Of a stretch of DNA of 64,000 nt, positions 45,274 to 56,689 are shown piece after piece. How positions within the stretch are numbered: position 1 is the stretch's first letter; each line of letters begins with the position of its first letter. Origin of the DNA: Nemophila menziesii (lineage: Eukaryota > Streptophyta > Magnoliopsida > Boraginales > Hydrophyllaceae); assembly GCA_029959085.1 (NCBI GenBank), contig JARWIR010000027.1, forward strand, positions 8,184,001 through 8,248,000, written 5' to 3'. The translations under genes were made by a program, and so were the position numbers. The notes below the pieces were generated by a model. The model ran no database searches. It had not been told where the DNA came from and was given only the letters and a program-made list of their open reading frames with translations.

Positions 45274-46680
45274 ATTTTTGAGTTGGGGGTGGGGATTCGT
45301 TGTCCTCATCTTCCTTTTTGTGTTTTTCATAAAATTTAAATTTTTTTGGTTGAATTAGGCATAGAATATCTTTGAATGTACCTATTTGAGCATGATTTTA
45401 GTAGGTCAATGATAGTAAGTAGTATGTTTTTGAAAGATGTCATAAGTTTGTTTAGATGCATGTATGAAAACAGGAAATAAAAGATAGAAAAGTTAATAAG
45501 CAATGCTAAGAAATCACGTTGAAACTTAGGAAGAGTTATTTGGTGTGTAGAACGTAAGGTTTAAAATTAGTTGAAAACCCACTTAGCTATGAACTGATAA
45601 TGAAAAAGTAACAAAATCAGGTAGTTAGAAAAATGACTAAGGCAGTTCTTTCATGTTAAAACACTTGAAGCCTTTTATACTTTCTCACCCTTTTGTTTGA
45701 TATTATTTATCCGTCTTAGCCCCTCTGAGCCTTTATAAAGCCTTTTATTGAACCACATTATAATCCATACCCTTAGTTTGTAGGACTTATCTATATGACC
45801 CGCACTCGAATCGCAAAACCTGAGACAACTCGTTTTAGAGCTTGAGTTTGGGGTGGTGGGTTTCATCATTAGGGAACTTTGGGATTTGGGAATTATCTTT
45901 GTGATTTTATTGATAATGAAATTGTTATTATTGTAACACTCTGTCGGGGTAATTGTGAATGGAAAAGAAGCTACGAGCTAAATTTGCCAACAAGGGCATT
46001 AAAAAGAGAGAATATATATATATGAAAAATAGCGTGATATCTCGAACATCAAAAAGAGAGTCATAGCTATACAAAAGAAAAATTGATATGCAAGAAAATA
46101 TATATTCGGACCGGCAAAGTGGAAATTGTATGTCATCACAAAGGTTTATTTGGGATTATTGGGGATGCACATTAAAGCATCAATAAATTGGGTTGAGTGA
46201 GAACATCTTCGAGTGAAAATTCAAGCTCTAGGGCAATTCGTTGATGGCTAGTGAGGAGAAAGCCAAAAGCTCACTTTTCATTATCCAAATATACCACACC
46301 CGTCCTTAAGCCAAGTTATAACCCAAGACCTTAGGATTTCTAACTACTAGATGGAGAAACAATTGAGTTATTAGGTAGTAGGTAAGTGGACCATTGGATG
46401 CTGTATTTGGGACCTATGAACAACCTATAGCCATTAATCTGAACTAAGTTATCATCCTCTCCTTCTGGCATTGCGAAATTAATCTGGACTTGAATTTATG
46501 GATTGTTGATTTCATGTATATTAAGCATATTTGTGCATTATTTCTTGAGCATTACTACATGAGACTTTTTAGATATTTTGCTCTAGGATCATTCATTGTG
46601 TTCTGTTCTTATTCTCCTCCTACTTCTTCCTCTTGACTACCCTACTGTTCTTTACTTTTATTGTATCGGGACGATACAAC

Positions 46681-46696
46681 TTCGAGTTGGGGGTCT
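46681..46696 (+). promoter_or_regulatory. Polypurine tract of element E
   Basis: CGAGTTGGGGGTCT lies immediately before the TG of the 3' LTR, the expected plus-strand primer position. Confidence 0.75.
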
Positions 46697-48271
46697 TGAT
46701 GTCTCCTCATTTGTGATAATATAATATACTTCAGAGACATCATTTTAGGCTTATTTATTAGTTTATAGGTCGATCTTATCTTAATTTAGTGTACTTTCCT
46801 ATTTTGAGTCTTGATTTGTAGAATTATTATTTTTAGAGCATATTGGGTTTAATTGTTTATTTAGTGTGAAGCTTTAAAGATAATTATGGAGATTAATTAG
46901 AGTCCAAGTCAAAGACTACAACTTATGGAAAGATATTTGCATGGAAATTGGAGATAAGGAAACAATTGCTAAAAAGATGGAAAAGGAAAAGCTGCCTAAA
47001 TCTGGGATTCTGCACACATGTCTAAAGATTGGTGTTTTTACCTAAGAAATAGGCCGAATTTGGTAATTTCCTTCCACAGGGCCTATATAATTCTGTTGCG
47101 ATTCTTTTGGTATCTTATGGAGCTCAATCCGACCACTAACGAAGAAGATACGCTCAAAACGGTCCAGCAGTGTTTATCTTTATTTCCTTACGAATTTGAG
47201 TTGGGCTAGGAGTCCATTACTTAAGTTATCTCTAAAGAAACGAATTAGGTCAACCTATGCCCTATAAATACAGCCTCTTAACACTCTAAAATCATCCTTG
47301 GCCAGATCCTAAGGCCAAGAGGAAGCTGCAACACAAGAGAAGAAGTCTGGAGGGAGCTGTGCATCAACTATGTCTCCTTCAACCTCTTATTTTGTAATTC
47401 TTTCTTCTTCTTTTCTTTGTATGAACTAATTCTATTAGCTTAGGTTTTGCATAATGTATAATCTATGAATTCTAATTCTTCTATCTAAGTTTTTTTGGGA
47501 ATTATATGTTTTAATCTGATATTAGCTACTTACCTTTATATTTGATTATGTGTTTTGATTTAATGATTGTTTTCCTTGCTAGTGCACGAGTATAGGATTA
47601 CCTTAATAGTAGTTAGATGGTCACCGTAACTGGGTGTTTAACTATTGAACCACCACATAACGTCTAGTGTCGATAGCAGTTCTGACAAAACATACTTCTA
47701 TCTAGATAGTCATTAGGGTTTGTTTTAATCACCGTATCACCAAGATTGCAGTATTTGCTTAGGGCCTTAGAGGCGTTTGATAACCCTATTTGAAATCACT
47801 TCTTGGTTGTGACGTAGCCCCCTTAGTCGCTCTCAAGGTCTAAGCTTGGGGAATTTATAATCCTGACTAAGTATACCAAGAGCTAATATTCTCCCTTATG
47901 AACTAGATTTAATAGATAGAATTAGAAGGATTAGTGCATACTAGTAAAACCTAAGTTATATCTTTCATACTATCTTCTTTTCTTTTCTGTTATTTATTTT
48001 CTGTCTTTAATTTAGTAGTTTAGTTTTCTTATTAAAAACCAAATAAATATCTGTCTTTCTCTTCTTTCTCCTTGCGTATTATTATCTATCTTTAATATCT
48101 GCACTTGATAATTTGCATAAGTTCTCTCTAATTTGCGTTAGTCCCTGAGGAACGAATCTTCTTATCATTAAAACTTGCATACGTCCTGTAATACTTGCAG
48201 TACAGTGTTAGTTTAGGGTGTGTATTTGCACTTATTTATATCCTTATTTTATCACACCTTAGGCCACACCA
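46697..48271 (+). repeat. 3' LTR of element E
   Basis: 1575 bp. By eye it differs from the 5' LTR at about ten positions, for example near 46785 and 47076 and in the TATA region at 47263-47270. Confidence 0.95.
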
Positions 48272-48276
48272 ATGCT
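48272..48276 (+). repeat. Target-site duplication of element E, right
   Basis: ATGCT, against ACGCT on the left. Confidence 0.7.
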
Positions 48277-48937
48277 AAAATATACCAATCAGTTTCCATA
48301 TATCAAATTACATAACTAATGGAAATTCCAAGTCATGATATAACAAGATACACTATAACTAATTATACGATATAACTATTTATACACTATAACTAATTAT
48401 ACGCTATAGCTAATCATATATACATACATAACTAATCAGATATTGCGGATTTATTCGAGCGAATAAAATGCATCTTTTCATGACAAAAGTCTGTACACAT
48501 AGTATACTGTATCACCTCATAGTTCGTATACGATCTTACCTTAGTTTCGGGTATCGTAGCGAGTTGAGTCAACCTTCTCCCTTTTAATTGCAGAAATTAA
48601 AGCTAATTCATCTTTTCCCTAAACTTCCTATACGTTTCTTTTTCTTTATACAACCCTCTGTTTTTCTTGCTTTTCGTTTGTTTTTTCCTTACTTTGTTTT
48701 TTGTTCCAAAGTTTAGTTTTCTTACACATTACTTACAAAGCTAACTTATCTGACGTTAAGGTGTTATAAACACGTGTACTCCTATCAATTCCTTTTTTTT
48801 GTTTACTTTTCTTTCCTTTTTATTTTATAACTAATTAAAAATTACACTACTAAGTCCCTTTAAAAAGCTAAAAACATATAAATACACAAGAGAGCAATTT
48901 TAATAAAAAGTAAGATAAGGTCAAAGTGGTCATTACA
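48272..48937 (-). repeat. 3' LTR of the gypsy element, right part
   Basis: Starts TGTAATGACC directly after the polypurine tract CTAAGGGGGGAAGAA (minus strand). It is cut at 48272 by the insertion of element E; the remainder should lie left of 40558. Confidence 0.7.
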
Positions 48938-49019
48938 TTCTTCCCCCCTTAGAAAGTTTCGGCCTCGAAACTTACTTACCATGATCATCGAATAAGAACG
49001 GCTTTTTCTCGCGCATTTT

Positions 49020-51830
49020 TTACTCTAATTCCCAAGTAGCCTCTCTAACTGTGCGATTATTACTCCACTGGACCTTGACATAAGGAATTATACGACGTCT
49101 AAGCACCTGATCCTTTCGGTCTGCAATACTTAGTGGGTATTCTTCATATGTCATATCATCTCGTACCTGAATCTGATCATAGTCTAACACATGGGATGGG
49201 TCTGATACATATTTTCGTAATTGAGAGACGTGAAACACGTTATGAATTCCCGATAGCGATGGAGGTAAAGCAACCCTGTAAGCTACTTCCCCAACTCTTT
49301 CTAAAATTTCAAACGGACCAACATAGTGAGCATTTAATTTTCCCCGATTTCCCAGTCTAATCACTCCTTTGGTGGGTGATATTTTCATAAATACATGATC
49401 GCGGATTCGAAATATCATTTCCTTCCTTTTCCTATATGCCCAACTCTTTTGTCTATCTTGTGCTCTTTTAATTCTGGCTCTAATAGTTTTTACCTTGTCC
49501 TCCGTGTCTTCGAGAAGTTGTGGAGAAATTACCTTTCTTTCGCCTAAGTCCCAATATAATGGGGTTCGACACTTTCGGCCATATAATGCTTCATATGGGG
49601 CCATTTTAATACTAGATTGATAGCTATTATTATAAGAAAATTCTACCAAAGGTAGATGGGAATCCCAGTTGCCTCCCAAATCCATAACACACGATCGAAG
49701 CATATCCTCTAAGGTTTGAATTGTTCTCTCAGTTTGTCCATCCGATTGGGGGTGGAATGAAGTGCTTAATTTTAACTCAGTACCAAGGGCTCGTTGCATC
49801 CCCTGCCAAAATTTGGACGTGAATCTCGGATCTCTGTCGGATACAATTTCCTTCGGAACTCCATGTAAGCGTACTATCTCCTTCATGTAAAGTTTAGCTA
49901 GCTTTTCCCTTGCATCATCCACTCGAATCGGTAAGAAGTGGGCAGTTTTTGTTAACCTATCCATGATTACCCAAATCGCGTCATGCTTTTCTGTAGTTTT
50001 CGGAAGACCAGTTAAAAATTCCATGGACACGCCATCCCATTTCCATTCTGGTATCTCAAGAGGCTGAAATAGTCCGGAGGGTTTTTGGTGTTCAGCCTTT
50101 ATCTTCTGACAGGTTAGACATCTAGTTACAAAATATCCAATGTCACGCTTCATGTTATTCCACCAGAAGCATTCTCTAAGATCCCTGTACATCTTAGTTC
50201 CTCCTCGATGTATTGCAAATTTGGACTTGTGGGCTTCAACCAAAATCTCGTTCTTCAAATTTAAGTCATTTGGTACAAACAACCTGTTGTTATAACGAAG
50301 AGTATCATCTTCATGAATATGGAACCCTACATCTTTTCCTTTCCCTATCTCCAGTCGTTTTTTTGTAAGGAAATAATCACTTTTCTGCGCCATGCTTACT
50401 CGATCCGCTAGTGTAGGTCGCAAATTTAAATGGGACAAAATCCTTTTCTCTTCACTAGTGATAATCTCAAGTTGTAATTTTTCAAACTCTTCTAATAGTT
50501 CTTGTTGTGACGTCCATAAGGCTGCCACTGTTTCTCGGGGTCGCCGACTTAATGCATCTGCCACTTTGTTAGCTTTACCAGGGTGATAATGAATATTCAA
50601 ATCGTAATCCTTTAAAAGTTCTAGCCATCTTCTTTGTCTAAGATTAAGTTATTTCTGTGTGAATATATATTTGATACTTTGATGATCTGTATACAGATCA
50701 CAAGTCACCTCATATAAGTAGTGACGCCATATCTTGAGTGCAAATACTACCGCCGCTAATTCAAGATCGTGTGTTGGATAATTACACTCAAAATTCTTTA
50801 GTTGTCGGGAAGCATATGCAATTACTCTTCCATGTTGCAACAACACACAACCTAGTCCATTAAGAGAAGCGTCACTAAATATCGTAAACCCATCAGTTCC
50901 GGAAGGGAGAGCCAAGACTGGAGCCGAAATTAAACGATTTTTCAATTCTTGGAAACTAGCTTCACACTTGTCTGTCCATTCAAACTTGGCATTCTTTTGC
51001 GTGAGTTGAGTCAGGGGAGAGGCCATTCTTGCGAATTCATCTACGAACTTTCGATAATATCCTGCCAACCCAAGGAAGCTGTGAATTTCACTTACTGAAG
51101 TTGGCCTTGGCCAACTACTTACGGCTTCTATTTTCAGTGGATCAACCGAGATTCCTTTCTTTGATATAATATGACCCAAGAATCCCACACTACTCATCTA
51201 AAATTCACATTTTGTAAGTTTGGCATAAAACTTTTTTTCCCTGAGAGTTTGTAAAACTAATCTCAAATGTATCTCATGCTCCCCTCGGCCTCGCGAATAA
51301 ATTAAAATATCGTCTATAAAAACCACCACAAAAAGATCTAAATAAGGTTTAAATACTTGATTCATTAAGTCCATGAAGGCTGCTGGGGCGTTTGTTAATC
51401 CGAACGGCATAACCACAAATTCATAATGTCCGTATCTGGTTCGAAAAGCTGTCTTTGAAATGTCTTCAGTCCGAATCCTCAATTGGTGATAACCAGACCT
51501 CAAATCTATCTTAGAAAATATTTCTGCCCCCTGAAGTTGGTTAAACAAATCATCAATACGAGGCAACGGATATCTATTTTTCACCGTGACTTTATTTAAT
51601 TCACGGTAGTCGATGCACAACCTTAAACTCCCATCTTTCTTTTTCACAAATAGTACCGGCGCACCCCATGGGGATACACTTGGGCGGATATGACCCTTAT
51701 CGAGTAATTCTTGTAATTGTATTTTGAGTTCCTTGAGTTCAGCTGGGGCCATTCTGTAAGGTGCTTTAGATACCGGCTGAGTGCTTGGAATCAAATCAAT
51801 CTCGAAATCGATCTCGCGTTCTGGGGGCAA
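49020..51830 (-). pseudogene. Gypsy pol pseudogene: RT, RNase H, integrase
   Basis: RT from 51830: [16 protein letters not shown] start, [33 protein letters not shown] and catalytic [11 protein letters not shown] stop replaces the Trp expected after KLTKCEF (51198). RNase H at 51197-50649 has [15 protein letters not shown] and [15 protein letters not shown] stop replaces the codon after IFTQK (50649). Integrase at 50600-49020 has an HHCC zinc motif (AHKSKFAIHRGG .. RCLTCQKIK), a DDE core with WDGVSMEFL, VSDRDPRF and QTERTIQTLEDML, and a C-terminus with GPFEILERVG and REATWELE followed by another stop. Catalytic residues survive, but at least three nonsense changes break the frame. Confidence 0.9.
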
Positions 51831-53062
51831 GCTTTTGATGTCTTTTGGGAAAAATCGGGGAAGTCATGAACTACTAAAATGTCTCTTACATCATTTACTT
51901 TCTGTTCACACTCCACCATGTATGCCAAATAACCCATGCAACCCTTTTTCAGTAGCTTTTGTGTTTTTAATGTCGATATGAAATGCGGAGAATGTAAATC
52001 TCTTCCTTGAAATTCAAACTCAGACTCACCAGGTAATCTGAATACTACCGTCTTAGCAAAGCAATCAACATGACCATGATAAGCCGCCAACCAATCCATC
52101 CCCAAAATAACGTCAAAATAGGTCATATTTAATTTTATCAGATTAGCTATCAATTCATTGCTACCTATCTTAACAATACAATTTCGATATATAACATTAG
52201 CATTTATCGATACCCCTACGGGGTTTTCGATAGATAAGGTTCTGACCAAGGTTTCGGGTAAACAATTTAATAGAGAAGCATAAGTAGGGGAAACATATGA
52301 GTAGTTTGAGCCTGTATCAAATAAAACATGGGCTATGGCGTTAGAAATTTGAATAATACCTGTAACAACGGTATCCGAGGCTTGGGCATCTCCACGTGTC
52401 ATTGCAAAAACTCTAGACCTTGGTTGAGAAGTTTTCGTTTCAAATTCTTGTTCGGGTACCCCAGGTGGACGAACATTTCCTCGCCCCCCTACTGTATTGG
52501 TCATTCAAGGGCAGTCCTTGATATGATGATCAGTAGAACCACAACGATAACATCCCCGGGTAATCCATCTGCAATTCTTAGAAAGGTGAACTTGGCCACA
52601 ATGAACACATTGTGGTACAATAGCTGGTCTTTGTGATACTGATCGTGAACCATAGGATGTATTCTGTGAGGTGTGACCCTTAGACTGCTGATTCGTCGGT
52701 TGTTGAACCACTGGCTTCTTTGAAGTGTTACCGCTGAATCTACTATCAGGCTGCTCTTCCCAAGACCTATACCGCTTTCCAGTACTTTTAGTAAAATTTT
52801 GTTGTTGTCTTTCATCATGATCTCCCCTTTCTCGGCAATAACTGAGGCTTCGTACACATGACGAAAAGTTTGATGCCTTTGAGGTCCCACGAACTGAAAT
52901 AGATATGGTTTAAGTCCCATTTCAAACCTCTTAACCTTGGCTCTGGTGTTATCATGTGCGGCGCAAATTTAGAAAGTTCAATAAATTTACTTGCGTACTC
53001 ATTAACACTCATTTCGCCTTGCTTAAGGTCAATAAACTCTTCCAACTTTTGATCTTGATATG
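51791..53062 (-). pseudogene. Gypsy gag-protease pseudogene, 5' truncated
   Basis: The gag piece EEFIDLKQGEMSVNEYASKF is at 53045 downward. The zinc knuckle region (52640-52510) reads CVHCGQVHLSKNC and CYRCGSTDHHIKDCP, the second a perfect CX2CX4HX4C. A TGA follows, then the protease frame from 52504 with LFDTGSNYSYVS and VILGMDWLAAYHG. A one-base deletion near 51845 (within GATTTTTCCC) breaks the join to RT. The first part of gag is missing. Confidence 0.85.
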
Positions 53063-56000
53063 ACTCTGGATAGAACTCGGTTTCAAAAAGAGAGAGTTAA
53101 TCCTCGTCGGTTTAGATTTGAATCGGCGTGGTGTCTTCACAAAGGGTTTCTTAACTTCATTGACAAGAATTGGGAAGGTAATAATTTGGGTATAGGGGAT
53201 GGTATAGTTGCTATTCAGAATCATATAAACAAGCGGAAAGTTGAGATTTTTGGTGATATTGATCGTAAAAAGAGAGAGTTAAGCGCAAGAATCCGAGGTA
53301 TTCAGAAATCTTTGCAGGTTTCATATAACTCCTCGCTTAGAAATATGGGCACACAATTAACTAAGGAGTACGAAAGTGTTTTAGAACAAGAGGAAGCAAT
53401 CTACTTTTAGAAATCAAGGAGTAATTGGGTGGAATCTGGCGATAGAAACACAAGATTTTATCAAGTTGCAGCGTCTATACGGAGGAAAAAGGCTAATTGC
53501 ACTAGATTGCTAGACGATGCGGATAATCGGATAGAAGAAGAGACAGAATTGAAACATTTAGTTCGAGAATATTTTAAATCCCTTTATGCAATACCAGTAG
53601 ATCATATGGAGGGGATCTCTTTACCGGCTATTGGACCCCTAGACAGGGTGATTAGAAAGGACCTTGAACTCCCCTTTTCGGATGAAGAAATTCGTATAGT
53701 GGTATTCCAATCTAACCCAACAAAAGCACCTGGTCCGGATGGTATGTCAGCAGCGTTTTATCAGAAATGTTGGGCCTCTGTGGGTCCCTCGGTTTGTAAG
53801 ATGGTTCGCGAAGCTATTGATACAGGTCATTTACCTTCGGGTCTGAACGGTACTCTTATTCATCTTATTCCTAAAGTTCCAGACCCAAACCGGGTACGCC
53901 TCTTTCGACCTATTAGTCTTATTAATTCACCTGTTAAATTTTTAATGAAGGCAATGGTCAATCGACTTAGGCCTATTTTATCTAACGTTATTGGTCCTTG
54001 TCAAAGTAGCTTTTTACCAGGTCGGTCAACGGTGGATAATGTGGTACTTGTCCGGGAAGTGGATCATAAAATGCGCCACCAAGTGGGGAAGAAAGGAATC
54101 ATGGCCGTGAAGATCAGTTTAGCTAAAGCATATGATAAGATTAGGTGGGAGTTCATTGAAGAAACAGTTAGAATCTTTGGCCTTCCGGAGAGTTGGATCA
54201 GAATTATTATGTCTAGTATGAAGGAGAACGAAATGCGCGTCTTATGGAATGGGGAGCCCTTAGCCCCATTTTTCCCTCACCGGGGTATCCGGCAGGGAGA
54301 CCCTCTCTCGCCTTACATTTTTGTTATGTGTATGGAGAGGCTATCCTTGATGATTCAGGAACTTTGCAATTTGGGGGAGTGGAAAGAGATACAAATTGGT
54401 CGCCAGGGTCCTAAATTATCTCATTTATTTTTTGCGGATGATTTAATACTCTTTGGTGAGTCTTCTTTATTGCAGGTACAAACGATACAGAGGGTGATGG
54501 ATAGGTTCTGTAAAGCGGCTAGACAGACAATTAGCGCGGAGAAATCCTTAATCTACTTTTCAGCAAATGTACCGGAACAAATTCAAAATGAGCTCGCGGT
54601 AGCAAGTGGTTTCTGTCATAGCACATCGTTTGGCACCTACTTGGGTGTACCTATTCACTCGGGTAGGCTTCCCAAGGGGTTTTATAAAGGCATAGTGGAA
54701 AAAATGAGAAATAAGCTTGCTTTGTGGAAGACGAACACGTTATCGCTCGCGGGACGGGTTACATTAGCTCAATCGGTCTTAAATGCAATGCCAGTGTATC
54801 AAATGCAAGTTTTGAGATTGCCGAAGTACGTATGTAACGAGATAGATAGAGTGGTTAGGAATTTTATTTGGGGGTCCTCAGCCACTGAGAGAAAATTACA
54901 TTGGGTTGCGTGGGATCAATTGTGTAAATCAAAGATGAATGGAGGACTTGGATTAAGGGGTGCTGAGAAATATAATCTGTCTCTCTTGGCGAAGCTTGGG
55001 TGGAAAAATTCTCCAAGAGGAACAATCAGTTGTGTGGGTGGAAATATTTAAAAACAAATATTTTAAGAATGGGCTTTTAAATCGCACCTTAAGTGGGAAC
55101 GAATCAAGTGTTTGCAAAGCGATTCTAGCGGGAGTGGAGGCTTTTCGCGATGGATTTATCGTTCAAAGTGCGGAGGAAGGTTTGAATATAAGGTGGAAGT
55201 TTGAAAATTCGGGTGAATTTTCGGTAAAATCGGCGTTTATGAGCTTAGAGGAAAATAGTGAAGATAAGTCCTTCAAATGGGAGTTGATATGGAAGTTAAA
55301 ATGTTCCCAAAAGGTTCGGATTTTTCTTTGGAGAATAGTACGAGACCGAATCGCCACCGCGGAAAATCTCTACAAAAGAAACATTCTCGAATCAAGGGCT
55401 TGCGCTATCTGTGGAGCTGAAAGGGAAGATTTTATGCATTTATTTTTAAAGTGTAAAATTGCAATTATTATTTGGAAACTTTTGGGTTTATTTCCTAATT
55501 GTGCAGGTTACCCAGCAGCTAATCACGCTGGTCCAGGAGCTGTTGATAGCGTTAGGAGTGGTGCTGTACATGATGGGCCTGAAGTTGCTGGAGTGGATGG
55601 CTCGGCTGGTAGATGGGATGCTGCTGACGTGGCAAATGGATGGCAAAGCAGCTCGGACAGGAGGCACCTGGAGGATTTAAACAATACTTGGCTGCATACC
55701 AGAAACATGTTACACGCTGCAGCTCAAGTCCCAAGCGAAAATCAGCCACTGATTTGGCCTCGGTACAACTTGACAGCTGCTTCAACACAGATTTCTGCTG
55801 CACAAGCTCCTCCAAATCCGACATGGGGCATTAAATCTTGGATGGAAGGTCACCTTACATCGAAAGCGCGGATTAACGGACTTGATTGGCCTCTAATCTT
55901 TATTGCCGCGTTATGGACAATTTGGGCAAAAAGGAATTTATTTGTTTTTAATGAAGGACACAATTTACCCCATGCATTTGAGCTCGAAAGAGAAATATTT

Positions 56001-56608
56001 TCTCTTGCGAGTAGCTTTGTTCTAGCATGGGGAAAGTCGTTAGATGGTGGAATTATTAAACTTGCTAGCAATGTGATGGTGAAGTGGGTAAAACCGGAAA
56101 AGGGCACCAAGGTGGTATAATAAGAGATGGAAATGGATCATATATCTCTGGTTTCATGGGATCGTGTGATGTTGTATCCCCCTTTATTTCGGAACTATTC
56201 GCGTTACATTTTGGTCTTGTTTGGGTTTGTAAAAATGGCTACACTAAGATGACTATTGAAACAGATTCGGAGGAACTCCACGCGCTAGTGAAGGGCGGTG
56301 GGAGTTCTACTCGCTATGAGATGGACTCGCGGAAACTCCACGCGCTAGTGAAGGGCGGTGGGAGTTTAGGTAGTCATTGTGTTTCAATGGTGAGCGAATG
56401 TTATGCATTATTACGTGAATTCCCAGACCTTGAAGTTTGTCATGTATATCGTGAAGCTAATTATTGTGCTGATAGACTTGCAAGGGAAGGGGCTTTGTTA
56501 TGTGCTCGTCCGAAAGTGTTCAATGATCCACCTGATTTTCTTTGGAAGCTGATTACACGAGACAGAAGTGGATATGCAACTACTAGAGTTGTATTAGATA
56601 GACAATAA
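53062..56608 (+). pseudogene. LINE B ORF2 pseudogene (RT / zf-RVT / RNase H)
   Basis: RFRFESAWCLHKGF opens the readable text. After a TAG at 53408 comes NWVESGDRNTRFYQVAASIR, then RT with TKAPGPDGMS, LFRPISLINSPVKF, GIRQGDPLSPYIFV and FADD at 54431-54442. The frame changes at the A run near 55005 (LAKLGWK to ILQEEQSVVWVEIF). The zinc-binding domain is VRIFLWRIVRDRIATAE .. CAICGAEREDFMHLFLKC (about 55310-55450). A 110-codon foreign-looking insert follows, then SWMEGHL and LWTIWAKRNLFVF. RNase H resumes as GGIIRDGNGSYISGF with IETDSEEL and YCADRLAREG, but its first catalytic Asp region is deleted. Confidence 0.9.
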
Positions 56609-56644
56609 GTCTTTGTTTTGTTTATGTAATCTCTTGTTCTCAAC

Positions 56645-56656
56645 GGCTTTATAGCC
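56645..56656 (+). other. 3'-UTR hairpin of LINE B
   Basis: GGCT-TTAT-AGCC, with 11 bases (TCTCATGTATG) between it and the A tail, the same spacing as in LINE A. Confidence 0.55.
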
Positions 56657-56689
56657 TCTCATGTATGAAAAAAAAAAAGAATGCTGATA

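Larger units (their letters stand above)
40559..48271 (+). mobile_element. Athila-like non-autonomous element E, complete with both LTRs
   Basis: 7.7 kb with two LTRs of 1575 bp each, starting TGATGTCTCC and ending CCACACCA. The flanking 5-bp duplications are ACGCT (40554-40558) and ATGCT (48272-48276), one transition apart. A primer site follows the left LTR and a polypurine tract precedes the right LTR. The LTRs differ at only about ten positions by eye. The internal 4.6 kb holds a frameshifted zinc-knuckle gag relic, traces of the gag/protease boundary, a GC-rich palindromic repeat patch and a long 3' region, with no RT, RNase H or integrase. It inserted into the 3' LTR of the gypsy element, so it is younger than that element. 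Confidence 0.92.
40120..53062 (-). mobile_element. Dead Ty3/gypsy chromovirus-like element, 3' LTR interrupted by element E
   Basis: Read on the minus strand: gag with zinc knuckles, protease, RT, RNase H, integrase, then a polypurine tract (reverse complement of 48938-48952) and a 3' LTR starting TGTAATG at 48937. The LTR runs to 48272, is interrupted by element E, and appears to continue left of 40558 to roughly 40120; that left boundary is uncertain. The gag N-terminus and 5' LTR are missing at 53062, where LINE B begins abruptly. Nonsense codons and a frameshift show it is dead. The integrase C-terminal text suggests the Tekay/Del group. Confidence 0.8.
53060..56678 (+). mobile_element. 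5'-truncated dead LINE B
   Basis: Only the end of the endonuclease linker, RT, zinc-binding RVT domain and part of RNase H remain, then a 3' UTR with a hairpin and an A tail of 11 (56668-56678). The left end abuts broken gypsy gag on the opposite strand. No target-site duplication can be checked because the left flank is lost. The right flank is host locus 2. Damage: a stop at 53408, a one-base insertion in an A run near 55005, loss of the start of RNase H near 56100, and two odd inserted segments. Confidence 0.9.
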
